A stretch of 64,000 nt of DNA from Polaromonas sp. (GCA_030683705.1 JAUXPP010000129.1:1-64000); one strand, 5' to 3'. Positions 49,055 to 57,650 are shown, counted from the stretch's first letter. A program made the numbers and translations. Notes: a model not told the origin generated them from the letters alone.

Positions 49055-49813
49055 TCAGGCCACCAGGCCGCGGCGCGCCGCTTCCAGGGTGGCCTCGGCG
49101 CGCGAGGAAATGCCCAGCTTGCGGTAAATGTCGCGCACATAGCTGCTCACCGTGTGCGCGGTCAGGCCCAGCAGCACCGCCACTTCGGGTGCCTTGTAAC
49201 CCTTGGCGATCAGCCGCAGCACATCGATCTCGCGATCGGTCAGCTGGCGCAGTTCGGCCGGGCCAGCACCCGCTACGGCCGCCGCCGGCAGCGCCCCCTG
49301 CGCCGCACGGAAGTGCTGCAGCACGCGCACCGCGATCGACGGCGACAGCGCCGGCTCGCCGAGCTCGATGCGGCGCAACTGCGCCATCACCACGGCCTGG
49401 GGCTGCGATTTGAGGATGTAGCCCGAAGCGCCCGCGCGCAGGGCCGGAAACACATGCATGTCGTCGTCATGGATGGTCGCCACGATCACCACCGCACCGG
49501 GGCGCGCAGCCACCAGTTCGGCGATCAGGCCTTCGCTGGTGCCGTCGGGCAGGCCCCAGTCCACCAGCGCCAGACCGTAGGCGTGTTCGCGCATGCGTTC
49601 GCGCGCCAGCGCCAGCGTGGCCACCGCATCGACTTGCCGCACGCTGGGCAACGCCTGCGGCAGCAGGTCGGCCAGCCACTCGCGCGGCTCGTCGAGGTCC
49701 TCGACAATCAGCGCCCGCTCGAACAAGCCGTTGCTGGACAGCACCGCCGGCGCGGCGCCATCGGACGGCGGCAACAATGAACCGGTGCTTGCCGGCAGGG
49801 CGGAAGTCAGCAT
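49055..49813 (-). CDS. LuxR-type response regulator, partner of the 47152 kinase
   Basis: A 252-residue response regulator. The receiver has ALIVEDLDEPREWL and phospho-acceptor Asp85 in LALVDWGLPDGT; the output is a LuxR/NarL helix-turn-helix (about 190-245) with LTDREIDVLRLIAKGYKAPEVAVLLGLTAHTVSSYVRDI in its expected order. A 30-residue Ala/Pro N-terminal extension precedes the receiver. It converges with the DISM kinase, stops 13 bp apart, an unusual orientation for a two-component pair but a plausible one since both are HisKA_3/NarL class. Confidence 0.88.
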   Translation of the reverse strand: MLTSALPASTGSLLPPSDGAAPAVLSSNGLFERALIVEDLDEPREWLADLLPQALPSVRQVDAVATLALARERMREHAYGLALVDWGLPDGTSEGLIAELVAARPGAVVIVATIHDDDMHVFPALRAGASGYILKSQPQAVVMAQLRRIELGEPALSPSIAVRVLQHFRAAQGALPAAAVAGAGPAELRQLTDREIDVLRLIAKGYKAPEVAVLLGLTAHTVSSYVRDIYRKLGISSRAEATLEAARRGLVA

Positions 49814-49822
49814 GGGCGGATG

Positions 49823-50290
49823 TTATTTGGCGACGTCGCTCATCTTGCACCCTTTGGACAGGAACACCGTGGTCAGGTGTTCCTTGCGGCCCTGGGCCTG
49901 TTGCATCAACACCGCATTTTGCTGCGCCTGCAGCGCACCGCTTTGCTGTGCGGCGGCCTGCTGCTGGGCCTGTTGCGCGCCGGCCGCCTGGACCAGCCCG
50001 CTCAGCATGCCGCCCAAGCCCCCAAAGCCGCCGAAGCCGCTGGTCGCCAGCGCCTGCTGTGCCACGGCGCCGGCCATTTGCGCGCCCACGGCAGAGGGGG
50101 CGGCAGCCGGGTCTGCGGCGGCAGTGGCTGGCGCGCTGACGCGGGTCATCACCGCCTCCATCTGCCGGATCTCGTCATACACCTGCTGGCAGTTCAGGTC
50201 GTTGTCGCTCATCTTCACGCGTTCTATGGTCTGGGCATGGGCGCTTGCGGCGCAGAGGACCAGAGCGGCGGCAATTGGAATCAGTTTCAT
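49823..50290 (-). CDS. Exported protein, family X (short paralog)
   Basis: A 155-residue protein with a signal peptide cleaved after AHA. The N-terminus TIERVKMSDNDLNCQQVYDE (Cys34), a Gln/Ala-rich low-complexity middle, and the C-terminus HLTTVFLSKGCKMSDVAK (Cys148) match the ends of the next gene at 50332 but not its middle. A disulfide between the two cysteines is plausible in the periplasm. I know of no family or function. It begins 9 bp before the response-regulator gene, pointing the same way, so it may be cotranscribed with it. Confidence 0.75.
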   Translation of the reverse strand: MKLIPIAAALVLCAASAHAQTIERVKMSDNDLNCQQVYDEIRQMEAVMTRVSAPATAAADPAAAPSAVGAQMAGAVAQQALATSGFGGFGGLGGMLSGLVQAAGAQQAQQQAAAQQSGALQAQQNAVLMQQAQGRKEHLTTVFLSKGCKMSDVAK

Positions 50291-50331
50291 GGCAAGGCTT
50301 TCAAAATATGGGGAGGAAGATAAGCAAGGGC

Positions 50332-51066
50332 TTACTTGCTGACGTCAGCCAGCTTGCAGCCCCGGGCGAGAAACAGGGTGGTCAGATGCACCTTGCGGGC
50401 CGAGGCCTGGGCGCCCAGGCCGGCGTTGCCGGGGGCTGGCGCCGGCGCAAGCACAGGTGCGGCAGCAGCTGGCGCCCTGGCGCCCCCGGCGCCCGCGAGC
50501 GCGCCGAACATGCTGGCCAGGCCACCGGCCTGTGCATAGGCCGGCCCCGCCAACACGGGCACGCCGCTGCGCTGCATGCCGGCGCCGACGGTGGCGGCAA
50601 TTTGCGCTTCCGACATGCCCGAGGCCCGCGCCCGCGCGATGGCCGCCTGCACGCCGGGATCGCTGGCCACCGCGCCATGCAACGCGGCGGCGCTGGGCGC
50701 GCCGGCATACAGCGCGCCGACGGCGGCGTTGCCGCGCGCTTCGGCCATGCCGGTCTGGGCGATCAGCGTCGCCTTCTGCTCAGGCGTGAGCTTGGCATTG
50801 TTGGGATGGTTGAGCACCGCCTGCTGCACGGCCGACAGCGGCATCGCCGGCGCCAGGGGGGCGGCCGCCACGGCAGGTGGCGCCACCGGCGGCAGGCCGG
50901 GACCGGCCAGCTTGATGACGTCCTCCATCTGCTGGGCCTCGGCGTACATCTGCTGGCAGCTGAGCTCGTTGTCGGTCAGCTTGACACGGTCTATGGTCTG
51001 GGCAGCCGCGACTGCGGAGGCGAGCGCCGCACCAAGTGGCAACAGGCGAAGGGCAAGGTGTTTCAT
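50332..51066 (-). CDS. Exported protein, family X (long paralog)
   Basis: A 244-residue protein with a signal peptide cleaved after AAA. Its ends are near copies of the 49823 protein: TIDRVKLTDNELSCQQMYAE (Cys37) and HLTTLFLARGCKLADVSK (Cys237). The middle is longer and Ala/Pro-rich, with helix-like VQAAIARARASGMSEAQIAATVG. The ATG at 51066 follows caac with only a weak ribosome site. The tandem pair, with conserved termini and fast-changing interiors, is unusual. No function known. Confidence 0.75.
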   Translation of the reverse strand: MKHLALRLLPLGAALASAVAAAQTIDRVKLTDNELSCQQMYAEAQQMEDVIKLAGPGLPPVAPPAVAAAPLAPAMPLSAVQQAVLNHPNNAKLTPEQKATLIAQTGMAEARGNAAVGALYAGAPSAAALHGAVASDPGVQAAIARARASGMSEAQIAATVGAGMQRSGVPVLAGPAYAQAGGLASMFGALAGAGGARAPAAAAPVLAPAPAPGNAGLGAQASARKVHLTTLFLARGCKLADVSK

Positions 51067-51257
51067 GGCGGGGCCGTTAAAACGTAACATTTGGTGACGA
51101 TAACGGAGAGCCTGCGCGGCGTCACCCCCGCGTTTGCGGGGTCTGCCTCCCCAAAGCATCAAGGTTCACGGCCAATGTCACGGCGGCGCTGCCATCTTCC
51201 GTCCTTACACTCTGGGCGGTCGGGCTGGCGCAGCGGCCGGTCATCACAAGGAGCCCC

Positions 51258-51689
51258 ATGCTGTATCTGCTGATCAAGTCTTTTCACCTCGCCGCCGTGC
51301 TGACCTGGGTGGGCGGCATGCTGGGGCTGGCGGTCGCGCTGGCCGCACAACGCGTGCACGGCGCGCCTGCCAGCGGCCAGCCCTTGCTCGCAGCCATCTA
51401 CCGCTGGGACCGGCGCATCACCACGCCGGCGCTGGCTCTGGTCTGGCTGCTGGGCCTGACGCTGCTGGTGATGGGCGGCTGGCACACTGCGCCCTGGCTG
51501 TGGGCCAAGTTCACCATCGTGTTTGTGCTGTCGGGCATACACGGCAACCAGTCGGCCAGCCTGCGCCGGCTGCTGGCCGGACAGGTGGCACAGCCGCCGG
51601 CCTCGGTGCGCTGGGTGCCCGGGCTTACGCTGGCTGCCATCATCGCAGTGGCGCTGCTGGTGATCCTCAAGCCCTGGAGCGCGGGCTGA
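51258..51689 (+). CDS. CopD/HemJ-like four-helix membrane protein
   Basis: A 143-residue inner-membrane protein with four helices. MLYLLIKSFHLAAVLTWVGGMLG at the first helix and WLWAKFTIVFVLSGIHGNQS at the third carry conserved histidines and the W-x-GG motif seen in CopD copper proteins and HemJ protoporphyrinogen oxidases. The size favours HemJ-like or a stand-alone CopD. A heme- or copper-linked role is inferred. It stands alone, with a short GC hairpin (51126-51141) upstream that I do not interpret as a CRISPR repeat. Confidence 0.7.
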   Translation: MLYLLIKSFHLAAVLTWVGGMLGLAVALAAQRVHGAPASGQPLLAAIYRWDRRITTPALALVWLLGLTLLVMGGWHTAPWLWAKFTIVFVLSGIHGNQSASLRRLLAGQVAQPPASVRWVPGLTLAAIIAVALLVILKPWSAG

Positions 51690-51762
51690 CATGAATATGG
51701 GATTTGAATCTCATAGGCCCCTTGCTAGGATGAATCTGTCATTAACAACTTGGGGAGAAGAC

Positions 51763-52038
51763 ATGTTCAAACAGTTGCTGGCGGTGAGCGTTTTGGCAGT
51801 GGCACTGCCGGTCATAGCGCAAGGAGCCGATCCCGCCGAGGTCGATGCCGTGGTCACCGCCATCAAGGCGGCCAATCCCGACCTCAAGTCCCTGTGCCAG
51901 AAGGGGCCGGACGGCATCCGCAAGGCCTCGACGGACGCCGTGATGGGCCTGATGGGCTCCGGCAGGATCAAAGGCAACCCGCAAGCCGTCGGCGGTGAGG
52001 CCGGCCAGAAAGTCGGGCGCGAGTGCCGCGGCGGCTGA
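51763..52038 (+). CDS. Small exported protein, stand-alone copy of the 52057 N-terminal domain
   Basis: A 91-residue protein with a signal peptide (LLAVSVLAVALPVIAQG). The mature part runs from DPAEVDAVVTAIKAANPD to RECRGG with Cys45 and Cys88. It aligns with residues 28-96 of the downstream hydrolase, including AEV, PD-x-K, both cysteines (42 versus 41 residues apart) and the AG-containing end. GGGGAGAAG precedes the ATG. The function is unknown, but a partner or domain relation to the hydrolase is likely. Confidence 0.75.
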   Translation: MFKQLLAVSVLAVALPVIAQGADPAEVDAVVTAIKAANPDLKSLCQKGPDGIRKASTDAVMGLMGSGRIKGNPQAVGGEAGQKVGRECRGG

Positions 52039-52056
52039 GGCCTGCCAAACCGCCTG

Positions 52057-53166
52057 ATGACCACCACCACACCCTCGCGTTTGCTGGCATCGCTGTTGCT
52101 GGCGCTGGCCAGCCTGCTGGCGCCGGCCTACGCTGCCAGCGAAGCCGAAGTCCGGCTCATTTATGACACCGTGCGCAGCAAGTTTCCGGATTTCAAGGTC
52201 TATTGCACGATATCGGAGGCTGAAAGAAGGCAGGCAGCGGTTCAGGTCACGATGGAACTGGCCAGCAGCCGAAAACTCACCGATCCCTATGGCGCCGGCC
52301 CGCTGGCAGGCGCCATGCTGCGGCGCGCGTGTGGCATCGATGGGCCGGGCATAGATCCGGCCAAAATGCGCTGGCTGGTCAGTGCCAAGCCCCTGAGCTT
52401 CGACCCCGAGCGCGGGACACTGGGCACCTTCACCCGCGTCCAGTCGCTGGCCAACAAGGTGTATGCCCCCGAAGGCAACGGCCCCTTCCCCGCCGTCGTC
52501 ATCAGCCAGACCAAGGGCGTGTCGGAACATCTGCGGGTGCATGCCAAGGCCTTGATCGAGTCAGGTTTCGCCGTGCTGGTGGTCGATACCTTCGGCCCGC
52601 GCGGCTACAAAACCGGCGTCAGTGAACCCTTGCCCGCCGAGTTCGCCAGGGATGCCTACGACGCCCTGGCGCACCTGCTCAGCCTGCCCTACATCGACAG
52701 CAAGCGCATCTTCCAGACCGGTTATTCCTACGGCGGCATGGCCGCTGCGCTGCTGGCCAGCCCTGAAGGCGCGCAGGAGTTCAAGTCCGCCGCCCGGTTT
52801 CGCGCCACGGTGGCCAATTACGGCAGCTGCACCATCGCCACGCCCTACGCCGGCGGCCAGGCCCAGGCGACCTACATGCCGATGTTGTCCGCCGACAGCG
52901 ACCGGCCCATCCTGCTGCTGATGGCCGAACTCGACATCGAAACACCGCCCGCCACCTGCTTCCCCTTGCTGGATCAGATGAAGGCTGACGGCAAGGACGT
53001 GCACTGGCACATCTACCCCGGCACCACGCACGGCTGGGACAAGGCGGAAAACAATGGCTTTGTCTACCGCACCAACAGCGGCCAGACCATGACCTACCGT
53101 TATGACGCGGGGATCACCAAAGACGCGACCGAGCGCATGATCGCGTTTTTCAACCGCTACCGCTGA
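52057..53166 (+). CDS. Exported dienelactone-hydrolase-type enzyme with an extra N-terminal domain
   Basis: A 369-residue exported alpha/beta hydrolase of the dienelactone hydrolase family. Signal peptide 1-26; novel N-terminal domain about 28-100 with Cys50 and Cys92; then the catalytic part with GYSYGGMAA (Ser224), the acid in MAELDIETPP and the His in GTTHGWDK. Dienelactone hydrolases are usually cytosolic and cleave lactones or esters; here a periplasmic location is predicted. It follows the 51763 gene by 18 bp and shares that protein's domain. Its end overlaps the converging hydrolase gene by 10 bp. Confidence 0.85.
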   Translation: MTTTTPSRLLASLLLALASLLAPAYAASEAEVRLIYDTVRSKFPDFKVYCTISEAERRQAAVQVTMELASSRKLTDPYGAGPLAGAMLRRACGIDGPGIDPAKMRWLVSAKPLSFDPERGTLGTFTRVQSLANKVYAPEGNGPFPAVVISQTKGVSEHLRVHAKALIESGFAVLVVDTFGPRGYKTGVSEPLPAEFARDAYDALAHLLSLPYIDSKRIFQTGYSYGGMAAALLASPEGAQEFKSAARFRATVANYGSCTIATPYAGGQAQATYMPMLSADSDRPILLLMAELDIETPPATCFPLLDQMKADGKDVHWHIYPGTTHGWDKAENNGFVYRTNSGQTMTYRYDAGITKDATERMIAFFNRYR

Positions 53167-53897
53167 ACCCGGGATCGGTTCGCCTCCGGCGACGCGAGCC
53201 GTTCGGCCACCACACGCAGCACTGCCGGGTTCCAGCCCATGCCGATGTGGCTGCCCTTGACCTCCACATCGCGGACCTGCGCGCCGGTTTTGTCGTGGCG
53301 GCAGCTTTGCCAGGCCACCACCCCGTCGGAGCGGCTGTAGATCGACGTGGTCGGCACGGGCGGCGGGGTGCGCAGGCGCAGGCTCAGGGCCGGGTCGCTG
53401 GCCGGCGCAGCGCCGTTGAGCAGCCGGAACAGCCAGCCGGCGTGCGTGTGTTCAGGCGCGCCATTGAACGGCGTGCCGATGGTGATGACCTGGCGCAGCC
53501 GCGGCGCCATCATCTTGCCCAGCTCGCGCGCGTAAATGCCGCCCAGGCTCCAGCCAATCAGCGTGGCACGCTGCGAATGCCCGGCGAGCAAATCCGACAC
53601 ATGGTCGGCCAGCGCCGCCAGCCAGCTGTCGATGTCGCCCTGCGGCCCGGTGTTGAAGCCGCGGCCCCAGTCCATCGCGCTGTAGCCCAGCGCCCGGCAA
53701 TGGTCGCGCAGCGGCGCCACAGCCACGCCATCGGTGGCCAGGCCGGGAAAGATGATCACCGGATGCCCGTCGCCGCGCGGCATGGGCGCCTTGCGGGCGA
53801 TTTTGTGCTGCACAAACTCATAGGCAGCGCGCCAGGGCTCGGTGCCCAGCAGGGCCAGAGAGGGACGGGAGATCGGATGGGCGGCGGTGGGGTTCAT
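53157..53897 (-). CDS. PGAP1/lipase-like alpha/beta hydrolase
   Basis: A 246-residue hydrolase. HPVIIFPGLATDGVAV forms the oxyanion region, the nucleophile elbow is LIGWSLGGIYARELG (Ser117), and SIYSRSDGVVAWQS and KGSHIGMGWNP provide the acid and histidine. The layout matches PGAP1-like and cell-wall-associated lipases. No signal peptide is seen from the start at 53897; a start at 53927 would add 10 residues. Substrate unknown. Convergent with the dienelactone-type hydrolase. Confidence 0.75.
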   Translation of the reverse strand: MNPTAAHPISRPSLALLGTEPWRAAYEFVQHKIARKAPMPRGDGHPVIIFPGLATDGVAVAPLRDHCRALGYSAMDWGRGFNTGPQGDIDSWLAALADHVSDLLAGHSQRATLIGWSLGGIYARELGKMMAPRLRQVITIGTPFNGAPEHTHAGWLFRLLNGAAPASDPALSLRLRTPPPVPTTSIYSRSDGVVAWQSCRHDKTGAQVRDVEVKGSHIGMGWNPAVLRVVAERLASPEANRSRVQR

Positions 53898-54025
53898 GGG
53901 TGGGTCTGAAATTTTCAATGCCCCCATGATGTCTGCGGCCCCGGCCGCGCACCCGCCTGTTGCCACCCCCTCCTGGCGTAGGACGGCGGCGCACCCGCTC
54001 CGTCGAAACCGGAAGACGCAGCTCC

Positions 54026-54964
54026 CTATTTTGTGCCGCGCAGGCGTTCGATCAGGCCGTTGAGCTCCTCCATCGAGGCAAACTGGATGGCGACTTCGCC
54101 GGTGTCTTCGCGCCGGCCATTGCGCTTGACCTGCTTCTTCACGCGCACTTCCACATCGGCCATCAGCAAGTCGGCCAGTTCTTCCTCGACGCGGCGCGTG
54201 TCGCGTGACTTTTCCTTGGCGGCTTTTTGCGGCTTCAGCGAAAACTCGGCGCCCAGTTTTTTCACCAGACTTTCGGCCTCGCGCACCGAGAGTTTTTTGG
54301 CGGCGATCTGGTTGCCGGCGGTGATCTGGGTAGCGCGGTCCAGGCTCAGCAGCGCGCGCGCATGGCCCATGTCGATGTCGCCGGCCATCAGCATGGTCTG
54401 CACCGGATCGGCCAGGTTCAAGAGGCGCAGCAGGTTGGACGCAGCGCTGCGCGAGCGGCCCACGGCCTGCGCCGCCAGCTCGTGCGTCAGGCCGAACTCC
54501 TTGACCAGGCGCTGCAGGCCCTGGGCTTCTTCCAGCGGGTTCAGGTCCTCGCGCTGGATGTTTTCGATCAGCGCCATGGCGGCGGCCGACTCGTCCGGCA
54601 CGTCGCGCACCAGCACCGGCACGCTGTCCAGCCCGGCGATTTTTGCGGCGCGGAAACGCCGCTCGCCGGCGATGATTTCGTACTTGCCGTCGTTGGCGCC
54701 CGAGCTCAGGCGACGAACCAGAATCGGCTGCATGATGCCCTGCACCTTGATGCTTTCAGCGAGTTCGTACAGCGCGCCCTCGTCCATGCGGGTGCGCGGC
54801 TGGTACTGGCCGGCCACCAGGTCGGTCAGCAGCAGCGAGGCCGGCTGGCCCGGGCTGCTCGCGCTGCCGGCGCCGTTTTCGAGCACGTTGGCGGACTCGC
54901 CGACGGTGGGGCCCAGCAGGGCCTGCAGGCCGCGGCCCAGGCCCTTGGGTTTTTTGGTGACCAT
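54026..54964 (-). CDS. parB: Chromosome-partitioning protein ParB
   Basis: A 312-residue CTP-dependent DNA clamp that loads at parS and spreads. Box I (CTP site) GERRFRA is at 100-106, box II ENIQREDLNPLEEAQ at 134-148, then the helix-turn-helix LTHELAAQAVGRSRSAASNLLRLL and the C-terminal dimer domain. The ATG at 54964 has GAAGGA upstream. It belongs to the mnmG-rsmG-parA-parB segregation cluster, but here it is separated from parA by two hydrolase genes. Three parS sites are in rsmG and mnmG. Confidence 0.95.
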   Translation of the reverse strand: MVTKKPKGLGRGLQALLGPTVGESANVLENGAGSASSPGQPASLLLTDLVAGQYQPRTRMDEGALYELAESIKVQGIMQPILVRRLSSGANDGKYEIIAGERRFRAAKIAGLDSVPVLVRDVPDESAAAMALIENIQREDLNPLEEAQGLQRLVKEFGLTHELAAQAVGRSRSAASNLLRLLNLADPVQTMLMAGDIDMGHARALLSLDRATQITAGNQIAAKKLSVREAESLVKKLGAEFSLKPQKAAKEKSRDTRRVEEELADLLMADVEVRVKKQVKRNGRREDTGEVAIQFASMEELNGLIERLRGTK

Positions 54965-54992
54965 GTGTTTTCCTTCGTTTCGTATTCGGGTT

Positions 54993-56240
54993 TTATTCGG
55001 CCGTGCTGCCGCCCAGCGACTGCAACACGCCGCGCCAGAGGGCGTCACGTTCTTCATGCGGCTGCGGGTCCTGCCGGCCGCTGGCGCTTTCCCAGACCGA
55101 GGTCAACACCATCACCAGGCCGCTGGACGGCTGCACGTACAGGCCCTGGCCGTGGATGCCCTGCATGACAAAGGACCGCTGCTTCATCGGCAGCAGCCAG
55201 AACTGGTAGCCATAGCCGAAATACGGCGTGGCCTTGCGCGGCCTGAAGGCTTCGGGCTGGCGCGCCGGGTCAGTGGCGTCCAGCAGGTAGTCTGCCGGCA
55301 CCAGCTGCTGCCCGCCCGCCTTGCCGTCATTCGCCAGCAGCAGGCCGAGCCGGCCCCAGTCGCGCAGGCTGGCGTTGAACGCGCCATAGGCCTGCTCCTG
55401 GCCGTCGCTGGAGATGCGCCAGAAAGCCTCGTGTTCGGCACCCATGGGTTTCCAGAGCCACTCGCTGGTCAGCTCGGCCACGGATTTGCCCGTAGCCGCC
55501 GCCAGCACCCGGCCCAGCACATCGGTCTCGGCACTGGCGTAGACAAATTTGTCGCCGGTGGGGCTGTGGCGCGTCGTGATGGAGCGCAACACGTCCAGCG
55601 GCGAGCCGGCGCCCGGCGCACCTGCGCCGGCACGCGACAGCCGCGAGATGTCGTCCGTGCCGTCGTAGCGCTCGGTGAAGGTCAGGCCGGAGCTCATGCG
55701 CAGCAGCTGCCGCACGGTGGTGGCGCCATAGGGGCTGCCGGCCAGCGCCTGGACGTATTTTTCAGCCGGGTCGTCCAGTGAGGCAATCAGGCCGCGCGCA
55801 TGGGCCTGGCCGACCAGCAGCGAGGTGATGCTTTTGGCCATCGAGAATGATAGGAAACGCGCGTCATCCTTGCGGCCGTAGCGGTAATGTTCGGCGACGA
55901 TCTCGCCGTTTTTGAGCACCAGCAGGCCGGTGGCGCGCTGGCGCTCGAGGTAGTCGGCCACGCTGTAGCGGATGTTGCGGTAGCGGTAGCTGATGGCCGG
56001 CGCTTGCACGGCGCGCGGCAAGGCACTGGCCTGCGGCGCGCGCGCCACCGGGCGTGTGCGCACACCGGGCACCTTGTCCAGCGCCGACCAGGCGCCGACG
56101 CGGTAGGGGTTGTAGTACCAGGTGGCGGCCGTGCCCAGCGGATAGTCCTGCGCCTTGCCAAGCCGCTCTTCATCGGGTTCGGCGCGCGCCGGAGCGGCCA
56201 GCACGGCCAGCAGCGCCAGCCACAGCGCAGCGTGTTTCAT
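54993..56240 (-). CDS. Class C beta-lactamase-family serine hydrolase, exported
   Basis: A 415-residue exported protein with a signal peptide (LWLALLAVLAAPARA). The active-site motifs are SMAK (Ser133, Lys136) and Y-A-S (Tyr234), with a third motif HGQG near the C-terminus, the plan of EstB/AmpC-like esterases and peptidases. It is not an obvious resistance enzyme, since the flanking residues are unlike AmpC. It overlaps the upstream RBBP9-like gene as ATGA and lies between parA and parB in the same direction. Confidence 0.82.
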   Translation of the reverse strand: MKHAALWLALLAVLAAPARAEPDEERLGKAQDYPLGTAATWYYNPYRVGAWSALDKVPGVRTRPVARAPQASALPRAVQAPAISYRYRNIRYSVADYLERQRATGLLVLKNGEIVAEHYRYGRKDDARFLSFSMAKSITSLLVGQAHARGLIASLDDPAEKYVQALAGSPYGATTVRQLLRMSSGLTFTERYDGTDDISRLSRAGAGAPGAGSPLDVLRSITTRHSPTGDKFVYASAETDVLGRVLAAATGKSVAELTSEWLWKPMGAEHEAFWRISSDGQEQAYGAFNASLRDWGRLGLLLANDGKAGGQQLVPADYLLDATDPARQPEAFRPRKATPYFGYGYQFWLLPMKQRSFVMQGIHGQGLYVQPSSGLVMVLTSVWESASGRQDPQPHEERDALWRGVLQSLGGSTAE

Positions 56241-56791
56241 GCGGCTTGGCCCGGCAAGGCCATCAGGGCTTCCAGCCGCGCATGGGCTTCGGGCCAGTCG
56301 CCCAGGCCGCTGTCGGCATTGAGGTGACCCAGCGGCCCCACATCGGCAAAGTCAGATCCCCAGGCGGCGGCGAACTCCCGCGCGCGGTCCGGCCGGCAAT
56401 AGGGATCGCGGCTGCTGGCCAGCAGCACCGACGGGAAAGGCAGCGTTTTCATCGGCACCGGCGCCCAGCTGGTCAGCAACTGCCGCACTTCCTCGCGGTC
56501 CACATCGGGCGGCGCCACCAGCAGCGCGGCCTTGACGCGATGGGTGTTGCGGGAATGCGCCGCCCAGGCGGCGGTCAGGATGCAACCCAGGCTGTGCGCC
56601 ACCAGCACCACCGCTTCATCGCTGTCCAGCACCACCTCTTCCAGCCGGGCGATCCAGTCGCCGCGCAGCGGCTGCATCCAGTCGTGCTGCTCCACGCGCT
56701 GGTAGCCGTGGGTGGTTTGCCACAGGCTTTGCCAGTGGCCCGGGCCACTGTTTTGCCAGCCCGGCAGCACCAGGACATTCGCCGGCTTCAT
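56237..56791 (-). CDS. RBBP9/YdeN-like alpha/beta hydrolase
   Basis: A 184-residue serine hydrolase. It opens NVLVLPGWQNSGPGHWQSLW, has the nucleophile elbow VVLVAHSLGCILT (Ser67), the acid in SSRDPYCRP and the His in GHLNADSG, all typical of the RBBP9 family. Bacterial members have esterase activity with unknown physiological substrate. The ATG at 56791 has only a weak ribosome site. It is followed by the beta-lactamase-family gene and preceded by repeat family 1 copy 8 and parA. Confidence 0.85.
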   Translation of the reverse strand: MKPANVLVLPGWQNSGPGHWQSLWQTTHGYQRVEQHDWMQPLRGDWIARLEEVVLDSDEAVVLVAHSLGCILTAAWAAHSRNTHRVKAALLVAPPDVDREEVRQLLTSWAPVPMKTLPFPSVLLASSRDPYCRPDRAREFAAAWGSDFADVGPLGHLNADSGLGDWPEAHARLEALMALPGQAA

Positions 56792-56808
56792 CGCTGACAG
56801 CCCTGGAT

Positions 56809-56858
56809 TGCTATGATTTCAGGAGCTGTGTACGCTTGTTGTATGCGGCTTGCAGGCA
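56809..56858 (-). repeat. Dispersed repeat family 1, copy 8, between parA and the RBBP9-like gene
   Basis: A 50-bp copy on the minus strand with CAAGCGTACACAGCTCCTG and ending CATAGCA. It starts 21 bp after the parA stop in the sense direction and lies at the junction where parA and parB have become separated. Confidence 0.78.
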
Positions 56859-56879
56859 CTTTCTGCTTAAATGTCATCA

Positions 56880-57650
56880 TCACATGGCCTTGATGCGCTG
56901 GACCATCTCTTCGGCAAACGCCACAAAAGCCAACGCGCCCTTGGAGGCCGGGTCGAACACCACGCCGGGCAGGCCGTAACTCGGCGCCTCGGCCAGCCGC
57001 ACATTGCGCGGAATCACGGTGTTGAAGACCTTGTCGCCGAAATGCTCCTTGAGCTGGTCGCTGACCTGCTGCTGCAGGGTGATACGCGGGTCGAACATCA
57101 CGCGCAGCAGGCCGATGATGGCCAGGTCCTTGTTGAGGTTGGCGTGCACCTGCTTGATGGTGTTGACCAGGTCGGTCAGGCCTTCGAGCGCGAAGTACTC
57201 GCACTGCATGGGCACGATCACGCCATGGGCGCAGCACAGGCCGTTGAGCGTCAGCATGCTGAGCGAGGGCGGGCAGTCGATCAGCACGAAATCGTAGTTG
57301 TCGGCGACGGCGGCCAGCGCCAGCTTCAGGCGTTTTTCGCGGCGCTCGACCTCGACCAGCTCGACCTCGGCGCCGGCCAGTTCACGGTTGGCGCCCAGCA
57401 CGTCGTAGCCGCACTTCTCGCTGTGTACACGCGCCTCGGCAATCGAGGCCGATTCGAGCAACACGTCATACACCGTGAGTTCCAGCTTGCGTTTGTCCAC
57501 GCCCGAGCCCATGGTCGCATTGCCCTGCGGGTCCAGGTCGATCATCAGCACACGCTGCCCGACCTTGGCCAGACCGGCGGCAAGATTGACGGTGGTGGTG
57601 GTTTTACCCACCCCCCCTTTTTGGTTGGCAACGCAGAATATCTTGGCCAT
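56880..57650 (-). CDS. parA: Chromosome-partitioning ATPase ParA (Soj family)
   Basis: A 256-residue deviant Walker ATPase. KGGVGKTT is at 11-18, VLMIDLDPQGNATM follows, and FVLIDCPPSLSML gives the Walker B region. With ParB and parS it moves and segregates the replication origin. The start ATG at 57650 is the first codon of the typical MAKIFCVANQKGGVGKTT. It sits 27 bp after the LysE-family gene. parB lies 1.9 kb downstream rather than adjacent. Confidence 0.96.
   Translation of the reverse strand: MAKIFCVANQKGGVGKTTTTVNLAAGLAKVGQRVLMIDLDPQGNATMGSGVDKRKLELTVYDVLLESASIAEARVHSEKCGYDVLGANRELAGAEVELVEVERREKRLKLALAAVADNYDFVLIDCPPSLSMLTLNGLCCAHGVIVPMQCEYFALEGLTDLVNTIKQVHANLNKDLAIIGLLRVMFDPRITLQQQVSDQLKEHFGDKVFNTVIPRNVRLAEAPSYGLPGVVFDPASKGALAFVAFAEEMVQRIKAM

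Noticed and set aside
51126-51141. CCCCGC-gttt-GCGGGG, which resembles a CRISPR type I-E repeat stem
   Set aside because: It occurs only once with no second copy or spacer spacing nearby, and no cas gene is in the window.
54993-56240. Serine hydrolase of the beta-lactamase family as an antibiotic-resistance gene
   Set aside because: It has SMAK and YAS motifs, but the surrounding residues and the genomic setting (between parA and parB) suit an esterase or peptidase rather than AmpC.
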